Shown one piece after another: positions 1-6,760 of a stretch of 35,327 nucleotides of DNA (within the stretch, counting starts at the first letter, position 1; the number at the start of each line of letters is the position of its first letter). The notes beneath the pieces were generated by a model, which was not told the DNA's origin, did no database searches, and saw only the letters and a list, made by a program, of their open reading frames with translations. The DNA is from Bacillota bacterium. GTDB lineage: Bacteria > Bacillota > UBA5301 > Bu52. The translations under genes were made by a program, and so were the position numbers. Location of the stretch: positions 1-35,327 of the forward strand of contig JADBKO010000022.1 of the NCBI GenBank assembly GCA_014896355.1, in the 5' to 3' direction.

Positions 1-127
1 GCTGCCCAGCGTACGCTCTGGCTGTAAGTCCGCATCGAAGTGCTCCCCTTTCGCCTTTGGGGCCTGCGCTGTGCCTATGGTCGGGTATCCTGTTTCAATT
101 GTACCAGCTTTCTGGAATCCAGTCACC
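1..127. other. Left-edge non-coding stretch
   Basis: This is the 3' flank of galU. I see no gene, no convincing terminator hairpin and no promoter in these 127 bases. Short frames on both strands look random. Confidence 0.5.
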
Positions 128-1060
128 CTATTCTTTTTGATCCGCCACCACTTCCCGCAGGTAAGAAAGGAACCGTGTCCGCAGCTCCGGCCGGCGCAGG
201 GCGAATTCCACAGTGGCCTGCAGAAAGCCGAAACGGTCGCCCACGTCGTATCGCTGACCGGCGAAGACCAGCCCGTACATGGGCTTCTGTCGCGCCAACT
301 CCCGCAGAGCGTCGGTGAGCTGAATCTCTCCACCGGCGCCAGGCGGGGTCCGGCGCAAAATGGGAAAAATGTCCGGTTCGATGATATACCGCCCCAAAAC
401 CGCCAGGTTGGAGGGGGCCTCCGTGCGGCGGGGCTTCTCCACCAATCCCCGTACCCGGTACAACGGATGCGCCTCTCGCTGCGTCTGGCCTTCCACTGCC
501 TGCGCTGGACCCGCCGGGGGCATCTCCACCTGTTCCACGTCCAGGATGCCGTACTTTTCCACATCCGCAGGGGGCACCGCCTGGATGCCCAACACGGTGG
601 CGTGTACGCGCTGGTAGGCCTCCAATAGCTGGGCCAGGCAGGGCTGGGCGCTGTAGATCACATCGTCCCCCAACAACACTGCAAAAGGTTCGTTGCCGAT
701 GAAGGTTTCAGCGCAAAGGATCGCGTGCCCCAGCCCCCGCGGTTCTTTTTGCCGGACGTAGTGAATCTCCGCCAGATCCGAGATGGCGCGCACGCTCTCC
801 AGCAGATCCTCCTGCCCCTTTTCCTTCAGTACCATCTCCAGTTCCACGGAGCGGTCGAAGTGATCCTCAATGGCCCGCTTATTGCGCCCACTGATGATGA
901 GAATGTCCTGAATGCCGCTGGCCACGGCCTCTTCCACGATGTACTGGATGGTCGGCTTGTCGACGATGGGAAGCATCTCTTTGGGTTGGGCTTTTGTGGC
1001 CGGCAGAAAGCGGGTTCCCAGGCCCGCCGCAGGGATCACGGCCTTACGGACGAAAGGCAC
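128..1060 (-). CDS. galU: UTP--glucose-1-phosphate uridylyltransferase
   Basis: The 310-residue product matches GalU, which makes UDP-glucose from UTP and glucose 1-phosphate in the cytoplasm. The N-terminus carries the nucleotide-binding signature AAGLGTRFLPATKAQPKEM, followed by LPIVDKPTIQYIVEEA. Further family segments are visible, such as PRGLGHAI, LLGDD, GLVEKP and the C-terminal YDVGDRFGFLQA. Length is normal for bacterial GalU (about 290-310). The start is a GTG with a perfect AGGAGG at 1068-1073, seven bases upstream. UDP-glucose feeds LPS and polysaccharide glycosyltransferases, which fits the envelope genes in the rest of the window. The gene is divergent from the XRE regulator. I found no convincing promoter, although the upstream region carries a 10-base direct repeat and a strong inverted repeat, listed separately. 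Confidence 0.95.
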   Translation of the reverse strand: MPFVRKAVIPAAGLGTRFLPATKAQPKEMLPIVDKPTIQYIVEEAVASGIQDILIISGRNKRAIEDHFDRSVELEMVLKEKGQEDLLESVRAISDLAEIHYVRQKEPRGLGHAILCAETFIGNEPFAVLLGDDVIYSAQPCLAQLLEAYQRVHATVLGIQAVPPADVEKYGILDVEQVEMPPAGPAQAVEGQTQREAHPLYRVRGLVEKPRRTEAPSNLAVLGRYIIEPDIFPILRRTPPGAGGEIQLTDALRELARQKPMYGLVFAGQRYDVGDRFGFLQATVEFALRRPELRTRFLSYLREVVADQKE

Positions 1061-1139
1061 GGATGAACCTCCTCTGAGAGGAAAGACTGCCTGAGGATAT
1101 TCTTCCCTGTGCGGGTCATTCCTGCCCCGTTCGAGACGA

Positions 1140-1180
1140 TTCTTGCTCTGTCTCTTGCATTATGGGAACCTTCTTGCTCT
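1140..1180. repeat. Direct repeat TTCTTGCTCT x2 upstream of galU
   Basis: The 10-mer TTCTTGCTCT occurs at 1140-1149 and again at 1171-1180, a spacing of 31 bases or about three helical turns. A partial third copy (TCTTGC) lies between them near 1153. It sits 80-120 bases upstream of the galU start. It could be a regulator site or chance; no protein can be assigned. Confidence 0.35.
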
Positions 1181-1264
1181 CCGCCGCGTTAGGCAATTCG
1201 TAGGGATTGCGAGGAGTCGCGAACGAGGGAGGTGAAACGGCGTCGTTTTGCTACGCAGCCCCCG

Positions 1265-1333
1265 CGACAGCGGCCAGTGCAACAAGGATGCCCCCTCGGG
1301 CCTGGGGGATCATCCTTTGAGAAACCGCTGTCG
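1265..1333. repeat. Nested perfect inverted repeat between galU and the XRE gene
   Basis: Outer arms CGACAGCGG (1265-1273) and CCGCTGTCG (1325-1333) pair perfectly over nine bases. Inside them AAGGATG (1284-1290) pairs with CATCCTT (1311-1317), and CCCCC (1291-1295) with GGGGG (1304-1308), leaving an eight-base loop and a two-base bulge. On either strand this would fold into a stable two-tier stem. It lies upstream of the XRE promoter, and about 205-275 bases upstream of galU, so it may be part of a galU leader, a small RNA or an intergenic element. No T-run follows on either strand, so it is not a simple terminator. Confidence 0.7.
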
Positions 1334-1343
1334 AAGAGCCCGC

Positions 1344-1359
1344 GCAAAAAACGGTTTGC
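1344..1359 (+). promoter_or_regulatory. Candidate operator overlapping the XRE promoter
   Basis: GCAAA (1344-1348) and TTTGC (1355-1359) form an inverted repeat with a six-base spacer, and the right arm overlaps the -35 box. XRE regulators commonly bind short dyads at their own promoter, so autoregulation is plausible. The arms are short and this is inference. Confidence 0.3.
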
Positions 1360-1384
1360 ATTACAAGAGTTTAACGGATATAAT
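1356..1384 (+). promoter_or_regulatory. Sigma-A-type promoter of the XRE gene
   Basis: A -35 box TTGCAT (1356-1361) and a perfect -10 box TATAAT (1379-1384) are separated by exactly 17 bases. Initiation is expected near 1391. A purine-rich Shine-Dalgarno (AGGGGAGGAG, 1413-1422) and the ATG at 1428 follow. Confidence 0.85.
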
Positions 1385-1427
1385 GAGGATGACAAAACAA
1401 GTCCAACGGTGAAGGGGAGGAGCACAA

Positions 1428-1799
1428 ATGCGTCTGGCAGACATCATCAAGCAGTACCGCAAGGCCAACGACCTGACCCAGGGCGACCTGGCGGAGGCCT
1501 GTGGACTGCACTTCTCGCACATCAGCCGCATTGAAAAGGGATTCATCCCACCGCGGAACACGGTGAAGCGGGTGGCCCGGGCCATGGGAATGGACGAGGA
1601 CCGGCTGCTGCTGTCGGCGGGTTACTTGCCCAAGTCCATGATCGATCGCAACCTGGGCGAGGCCCTGACGGACGAAAAGGTGCAGGCCATCGCCCTCAAG
1701 GCCGGAACGGAGCTTTCGGACGCAGGCCGCGAGTTTCTGCTGAAGATGATCGAACACGCCAAGACCATTACCTCCGAGGGAGACAAGCAGCGCGCTTGA
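1428..1799 (+). CDS. XRE-family helix-turn-helix transcriptional regulator
   Basis: This is a 123-residue cytoplasmic DNA-binding protein. Residues about 3-60 form a classic cI/SinR-type HTH: LADIIKQYRKAN, then LTQGDLAEACGLHFSHISRI and EKGFIPPRNTVKRVARAMG. The segment DEDRLLLSAGYLP resembles the post-HTH helix of many XRE regulators. The rest (about 70-123) is a short helical tail with no recognised sensor domain. The ATG start has a strong SD five bases upstream and a near-consensus promoter. It is the only plus-strand gene in the first 22 kb and faces the minus-strand ImmA/membrane-protein pair. XRE plus ImmA is a known regulatory pairing in which the peptidase cleaves the repressor; that they work together here is inference. 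Confidence 0.9.
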   Translation: MRLADIIKQYRKANDLTQGDLAEACGLHFSHISRIEKGFIPPRNTVKRVARAMGMDEDRLLLSAGYLPKSMIDRNLGEALTDEKVQAIALKAGTELSDAGREFLLKMIEHAKTITSEGDKQRA

Positions 1800-1829
1800 A
1801 AACCGGCCCGGTGGCTGTTTGATCGGTTT
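1800..1829. terminator. Weak bidirectional hairpin between convergent genes
   Basis: AAACCG (1800-1805) can pair with CGGTTT (1824-1829) across an 18-base loop, in the 33-base gap between the XRE stop and the stop of the convergent membrane protein. The stem is short and the loop long, so it is only a possible shared terminator. Confidence 0.3.
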
Positions 1830-1832
1830 CCC

Positions 1833-3335
1833 TTAGGTGTGCAGCTTCTGCCAAGCGGCGGCCACAGCGGGGAATGCCTGGCTGAGGCCGCCGCAGTCGG
1901 AGGTCCGCCCCGTGCCCGCCGCAGCTTCGGGTCCAAGGCCGGAGCCTTCACCGGAGGATCTTGTCACGGAACGGGCTCGCTGCCGGATGTCCAGGAGAAT
2001 CTGGGCTTCTGGAAGAATCCAGCGCTGCAGACGCATCAGGTCCTGCGAGCCGGGCGGACAGGCGGAGAATCTCTCATACTCGCTCAGCACTCTGGCGGCG
2101 GCGCCGTAAAGGCCCAGGCGGGACTCATAGAGTGCAGTCAGATCGCTCCGGCCCTGTGGAATGAGCCCGGCCCCCGGGCTCGCTCCGGGTCCCCAGCCCG
2201 GGGGGTTCGGCAGATTGCTTTGTCCTTTCAAGACCACGGCGGCCAGGTCCGCCAGCCGGCCATCCCACGGCTCCATTTGCGCCAGAAGACAGGCAGCCGT
2301 CTCCAGTACCTGCAGCCGCTGGCCAGGAAGTCCCATGGCCCGGCCCAGCGCCACGGCCAGGGGCGGCAGTGGGTGGTCTGCGGCATTCCAGGTCCGCTCC
2401 GACAGCGCGCCCAGCAGCTGTACCAGTTGCCGGTGAAGAGGCCGCACGTCCACGTACAGGCTGATCCGGGTGAGGAACGAGGCCAGCCGTCCCGGCATGG
2501 CAAAGGCGCAGAGCATCAGCACCGCTGCTACGCCAGCCAGGATGGCGTGGGCCGCGCTCTCCGGAGGAGCGCCTTTGCCGGCGTCGATGCTGTGCGTCGT
2601 CCGCATCCACCAATCGGTCACGTAGAGGGCCACGTACATCCCTGTGGCCAATACCAGGAAGAGGAACCGCCAGCGCAGGTGGGCTTCGAAGGAGAGCCGC
2701 GCGGCCTGCCAGAACAAGTGAGCCAGAAAGAATAGATAGAGCAGGGCCAATGCTGCGAACCAGAGACTGTAAAAATGCTGCCGCAACACGAAGCCCCCCA
2801 GGTGCCACGCGGGCAGCCTGGGCGATATCCAGTACGCGGCCAGGAGCGAGGGGACGGCCGCCAGCTGAAGCGCCCGGTTGAAGGGCCCCAGGTACCGGCG
2901 ATCCGGAAACAGGCTGATCTGGGACTGGAAGATGAGCTGCAGGGCCACGAGTCCGGCGCAATCTGCCAAGACGCCATTGCCCTGAAACAGCCAGAAGCGC
3001 AGATCCAATACCAGCATCGCCAGGAAAAATGAGCGGCGGTACCCGGACGCCGGAGCCGTGAAGGTGCCGCGGCCAAGGTAATAGATAAAGACCCCGAAGG
3101 CTGCCAATTCCCACAGCCGGGGTTCCAGCAGGATCGTCCCGGGAGGCCGGTGCTCCTCGCAGGCCGTGGCCCACAGCAGGCGCACCACCAGGCTCATCTG
3201 CGCCAGCAGCACCACGGCCAGAGCGCTCAGAGCCCAGTTCCCCCAGGCCCACCGGGGCGGCGGGGCGCCGTACCCCTCCTGAGCCTCGCCTGAGGCTCCG
3301 ATCCCTGCTTGGACCGCCTTCCCTGCCACAGCCAT
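1833..3335 (-). CDS. Polytopic membrane protein with a C-terminal degenerate HD-GYP-like region
   Basis: I do not recognise this 500-residue protein with certainty. About eight hydrophobic segments occupy residues 30-285 and a soluble region follows (about 290-500). Parts of that region resemble a decayed HD-GYP domain: HPLPPLAVALGRAMGLPG and LETAACLLAQM align with the helix before the HD pair, VLSEYERF with the HHE segment and LPEAQILLDIRQRA with the last helix. The metal-binding HD dyad and most histidines are absent, so catalysis is unlikely. An alternative is the MAB_1171c-type seven-helix family, which also sits beside XRE and ImmA genes in actinobacteria. The gene starts three bases after the ImmA stop, so the two are surely cotranscribed. 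A signalling or sensing role is inference. Confidence 0.75.
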   Translation of the reverse strand: MAVAGKAVQAGIGASGEAQEGYGAPPPRWAWGNWALSALAVVLLAQMSLVVRLLWATACEEHRPPGTILLEPRLWELAAFGVFIYYLGRGTFTAPASGYRRSFFLAMLVLDLRFWLFQGNGVLADCAGLVALQLIFQSQISLFPDRRYLGPFNRALQLAAVPSLLAAYWISPRLPAWHLGGFVLRQHFYSLWFAALALLYLFFLAHLFWQAARLSFEAHLRWRFLFLVLATGMYVALYVTDWWMRTTHSIDAGKGAPPESAAHAILAGVAAVLMLCAFAMPGRLASFLTRISLYVDVRPLHRQLVQLLGALSERTWNAADHPLPPLAVALGRAMGLPGQRLQVLETAACLLAQMEPWDGRLADLAAVVLKGQSNLPNPPGWGPGASPGAGLIPQGRSDLTALYESRLGLYGAAARVLSEYERFSACPPGSQDLMRLQRWILPEAQILLDIRQRARSVTRSSGEGSGLGPEAAAGTGRTSDCGGLSQAFPAVAAAWQKLHT

Positions 3336-3338
3336 GGC

Positions 3339-3851
3339 CTAAAACAACCTCTGCCAGCCGCGAGGTGTCGGTTCGGCGCCGATTCCCAGGGCGGCATAGA
3401 GGGTCGCATGGACCGCCTCTTCGGCAGCCGCCTCCTCGGGGTCAAGGCTGGAGGCCGGACGAAGCTCGCCGGCGCGGCCGTCGGCCAGGTGCCCCAGCAG
3501 CCAATGGGCCAACTCATGCAGGACGATGCGGGTGCGAAAGAACGGGTCTGCGTCGCCGCGGAAATATATGACCAGAGCATCCTGTGCCAGCATGGCGGCG
3601 CCATGGATCTCTTTCGGCATGCGGGTAGGAATCAGGATGATCCGGGTACCAAACCGTTGCTGAAGCCAGCGGGCCAACAAGGTGGCAGACTGCAGGCCAT
3701 CTGCAGGGAGAGGAACAGAAAAGGCGCCAGTTTCAAACCGGCGCTGCGGTGCCAGCCCACCCACGTCACATCGACTCCTCCGTCCCAACCCCACCCAAGT
3801 CGGAGGGTACCAAGCATCCCCACAGCACGGACACTTGATTAAAAGTTCCAC
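3339..3851 (-). CDS. ImmA/IrrE-family metallopeptidase
   Basis: The 170-residue protein has the zinc-peptidase motif HELAH at residues 112-116, preceded by a hydrophobic strand and followed by LLGH, as in ImmA/IrrE (M78-type) peptidases. A downstream Glu-rich helix (DPEEAAAEEAVHATLYAAL) probably supplies the third zinc ligand. The N-terminus has a CPCC cluster (Cys7, 9, 10) and another Cys at 28, a possible extra zinc knuckle not usual for the family. The start is GTG at 3851. Known relatives cleave XRE or DdrO-type repressors; an XRE gene lies convergently 1.5 kb away. It lies 45 bases after the lptD-like stop and three bases before the membrane protein, so it may read through from lptD. Confidence 0.85.
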   Translation of the reverse strand: MELLIKCPCCGDAWYPPTWVGLGRRSRCDVGGLAPQRRFETGAFSVPLPADGLQSATLLARWLQQRFGTRIILIPTRMPKEIHGAAMLAQDALVIYFRGDADPFFRTRIVLHELAHWLLGHLADGRAGELRPASSLDPEEAAAEEAVHATLYAALGIGAEPTPRGWQRLF

Positions 3852-3896
3852 AGGCCGGGAGGAAGTCCTGCCACATATCCGGCAAGTGCTTCTGCC

Positions 3897-5553
3897 CTAT
3901 CTTGTTGCCTCCTCTGCCTGGTTCTCCGCCAGGGCGTCGGGCCTTAGCCCAAAAGATGCAGACCACCCCCCGGAGGAACTCCAGGTCACAGTGGCCTGAA
4001 GGCAGTGCCACAGGCGCGTCAGAACCACTTCTTGCTTCAACCCACCCTGTCCCCCCAGAGAGCGCTGCCCGTCCCAGCTCACTTGCCATCCGGGGCCCAG
4101 AGGGGCCGCCACCTGTAATCCCATGTAGGGCTGGGTCGCCGTTGGATCCGGAACACGGTCCCGGCTGGCGCCCACGCGCAGGGTGGCGTTCAAAGTTCCA
4201 AAAGCATGGGTCCACTGCCCCTCGGCAGACCACCCGTAGGCCAGAGCTGCTGCGTCCGCAGCCCGGCTGGCGCCGGGTTGCCAACGACCTGTCTGCGCAA
4301 GGGACCAGCGGAACGTCTCCTGCCTCCAAGCCAGGCTGTCCCCCAGGTGCCAATCCCAACTGAGCTGCGGCGCTGAAAGCCCCAGCCTCCAGGGAATCGC
4401 AAGCCCCACGCTGCCCCCGAACCCATGCCAGGCCGGAACCTGCTGGGGCGGAGGCCCCTGTGCCGCCGGACTCCTGGCTTCCGGCACCAAGGCCCTGTGG
4501 GCCGCCCCCCCAGATCGCAGGCAGAGGCGCCGACCACGCCACTTGCCATTGCCAGGTACCGCCCAGAGCCGCCGCGTACGGTGGGAGAGGTTGTGGGCGC
4601 TGTTCCCAGGAGAAGGACAACGCCGGGGGATCCGCCTCACTGCCCCCGGCCAGGGACGCAGTCCAGCGTTGGTCCTGGCTCAGATGCCGCAGGGAAAAGG
4701 CCCAACCATCCAGCTGCCAATCCTGGGGCGCAGGGGTGTCCAGCCAAGTCCAAGCCAGCCACGAGCCGCCCCATCGCTGCTGCCACCCCAGCCGGACGCC
4801 CTCCCAGCCGTCCGTCCCCGCTCCGGCCGTAAGCCAGGCGGTGCTGCGGTCATCCGGACCGCTGGGATACAAAGGCAGCGACGCAGTGAAGCGGGCTCCT
4901 TGGCCGGAGCCCGGCGCGATCTGCGGCAGCACCGGCGCCGAGTCCAAAGGCCCCTGTTCCCAGGCAGGGCGCAAGGTGATCCGGTACGCCGGCAGGGCGA
5001 ACACTTGCCAACCGAACAGCTCCAGCCGGGGGTGCCAGAGAAATACCCATTTTCCGGGCTGCAAGAGCCCCCGGTCGGCACGCAGGAGGTATTCCGGAGC
5101 CGGCAGGCTGCAGCCGGTGATGCCGGGCTCTTGCAGCGTCAGCTCTCCGTCCTCCCAGAGGAGGTCCTGCGCCTGGAGGCGCCAGGGGCCTGATCGTGCC
5201 CGGGCCTCCGCCACCTGCCAGCGTCCGTCCGGGCCGATGTACACCTTCTGCCCTGCCAAGGATGTGAACACTCCACCGCCCAGAGCCAGGCGCACATCGC
5301 CTTGGGCCACAATGCTTCCGTCGGCGTCCCATTGTACCTGTTCCGCCGAAAGAAGAGGAGGAGATGCCTTTGAGGTCTGTACCGTGTCTGAGGCGGCGCC
5401 GACCGGGCCCAGCCAGCCTGCCCAAAGGAGCCAGGCCGCCAGCCCGATGGCCGTCTTCCATGCCACGGCCAGGGTCCGGCGGCGTCCAGGCGGAATCCGC
5501 GTGAGCCAGCCGCCGGGCACGCCGGCTCGGCGGCGATGAACTTCGTGAGGCAT
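3897..5553 (-). CDS. lptD: LptD-like LPS-assembly outer-membrane protein, frameshifted
   Basis: The first frame (5553 to about 4505) has a signal peptide (hydrophobic core about residues 36-52, AA junction), then an OstA-like start (LLSAEQVQWDADGSIVAQGD) and the LptD segment GITGCSLPAPEYLLRADRG with WHPRLELFGWQVFALPAYRI. Trp/Tyr/Gly-rich alternating strands follow, as in a beta-barrel. After AIWGG the barrel pattern continues only in the +1 frame, which ends at 3897 with the LptD-like tail LTRLWHCLQATVTWSS. Removing one G from the G7 run at 4505-4511 joins both into about 551 residues, short for LptD (often 700-800). Left as it stands, the first frame runs on to 3766 through immA as unlike, non-barrel sequence. 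LptD inserts LPS into the outer leaflet with LptA. A sequencing error, phase variation or true decay are all possible. Confidence 0.75.
4505..4511 (-). repeat. G7 homopolymer at the lptD frameshift
   Basis: Seven C on the plus strand (G on the coding strand) lie exactly where the two reading frames of the lptD-like gene need to be joined. With six G the gene is intact; with seven it is out of frame. Homopolymer length changes are typical both of sequencing errors and of slipped-strand phase variation. Confidence 0.85.
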
Positions 5554-5611
5554 ACCCCTACATTCGCCTGCAGGGCGGACGCTCCCTGCCGGCAGCCATA
5601 GCCAGCCATGG

Positions 5612-5640
5612 AAAAATCCGGCGGGCTGGCCTTGAGCCGG
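5612..5640 (-). terminator. Possible Rho-independent terminator after the repeat protein
   Basis: On the minus strand CCGGC and GCCGG arms enclose a 13-base loop and are followed by ATTTTT. It lies about 110 bases beyond the stop of the gene ending at 5749 and ahead of the lptD-like start. The stem is only five pairs. A larger GC-rich dyad (GCCCGCC/GGCGGGC, about 5648-5680) lies just upstream of it. Confidence 0.4.
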
Positions 5641-5748
5641 GGGCCGCCCGCCGCTTGCGCACTTGTGCGAGGCGGGCCCGTGCCCCCCACCCCTGCCGCA
5701 CAGGGCCGGGGCAGCGGCTCGGGGCCAGGCCTCCGGGACGCCGCTCTC

Positions 5749-6708
5749 TCAGGGTTTGACGCCGGTGAGGGAGATGTCGGCCTTGGTTTCAATGAACATG
5801 GTGGTCCCTGCCGGAACCTTCACGTCCGCGCCCTTGACCAGGAACGCCGCAGCCAGCCCCACGGGGCCCCCTGTGATCACAGCGCCCACAATGCCAGCGC
5901 CTGCGGCCAGGGTCAGGGATTTGTTCTCCTCTGCCGCCTTGCGCGAGCCCTGCACCGGGACAGGCAGGCCGTCCAACGAGGGAACCGCCCCGAAATCAAC
6001 GACCACCTGGCCGTCCTGGCCCAGCCGCTCGGCAGCCCGGACTTCCTTGATCGTCCCGACCCCTTCGCTGCCGGCGGGGATCAACACATAGCCTTTTACC
6101 ACCACGTCCTGCGCGACCTGGTACTTCACGGCGTCACCGGGCCGGCTGGTCTGGGAGTCGAGGCCGTCCAGAAGCTTGATCTTGATCAGGGTCCCCGCCG
6201 GGAGCTGCAGAGTGGAGGTCTCGAGCTTGCCGGGCCAGGTGGACGCCACCAGGTTGTCGATCCTCTGTACCACACTGCCGCCCTGGGGCTTCCCGTAAAG
6301 GAGGGTCTCCAGATTGTCGAGCCTGGGCACCAAGGGTCCGGTGGTCAGTCTGGCGGTCCAGCGCCACTCCAGCGCATTGAGGCGGGTCACCAGGCCTGGG
6401 CCGGAGCTGCTTCCGATGGCCAGCCCAGCCTGGATGCGGTCAATACGCCCGAACAGAGGCCCATTCTGAGGTGCGCCAAAGATATCGTTCTCCAGGCGCT
6501 CGATGCGGTTCAGCAACGGCTCGTCAAACGTCTTTCCATAAAGGAGTTGCTCCGCGTTGGCAAGGGTCTGCAGGGGCGTGGGGGCAGCCCATGCCGGCGC
6601 TGTCAGTGCAGGGGCGACCCCCAAAAGCAACGCTAGTGCCGCCACCAACCAAGGCCTGGAAACGCCGGCGGAAATGATCCCTTTTTTCCGGTCCTGCAGC
6701 CTGAACAT
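5749..6708 (-). CDS. Exported protein with short N-terminal repeats and a C-terminal beta domain
   Basis: This 319-residue secreted protein is not assigned to a named family. The ATG at 6708 is preferred over an upstream in-frame codon because GGAGGAGG (6716-6723) lies seven bases upstream. A signal peptide spans about residues 1-41 (AWAA junction). Residues about 45-165 hold four loose repeats: AEQLLYGKTFDEPLLNRIER, ENDIFGAPQNGPLFGRIDRI, a degenerate third around LTTGPLVPRLDNLE, and LETLLYGKPQGGSVVQRIDN. Similar LYG...RL.RLE units occur in exported proteins of cyanobacteria and diderm Firmicutes. The C-terminus (about 170-319) is strand-rich (LPAGTLIKIKLLDGLDS, GYVLIPAGSEGVGTIKEV) with a glycine-rich hydrophobic stretch that may be a glycine-zipper. 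It follows the barrel protein by 52 bases, probably in one transcript. Confidence 0.8.
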   Translation of the reverse strand: MFRLQDRKKGIISAGVSRPWLVAALALLLGVAPALTAPAWAAPTPLQTLANAEQLLYGKTFDEPLLNRIERLENDIFGAPQNGPLFGRIDRIQAGLAIGSSSGPGLVTRLNALEWRWTARLTTGPLVPRLDNLETLLYGKPQGGSVVQRIDNLVASTWPGKLETSTLQLPAGTLIKIKLLDGLDSQTSRPGDAVKYQVAQDVVVKGYVLIPAGSEGVGTIKEVRAAERLGQDGQVVVDFGAVPSLDGLPVPVQGSRKAAEENKSLTLAAGAGIVGAVITGGPVGLAAAFLVKGADVKVPAGTTMFIETKADISLTGVKP

Positions 6709-6760
6709 CGGTCTTCCTCCTCCAGTCTGCCCGCTTGCGGGATCCAACAGAATAGACTCC

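Noticed and set aside
3766-4504. Continuation of the first lptD frame to 3766, giving a 595-residue protein overlapping the ImmA gene
   Set aside because: After the G7 tract this frame loses all barrel character and runs antiparallel to sense in another frame; the +1 frame continues the LptD pattern instead.
5139-5792. Minus-strand frame of 217 residues between the repeat protein and lptD
   Set aside because: It is Pro/Arg/Ala-rich, overlaps both the lptD start and the possible terminator and has no recognisable domain.
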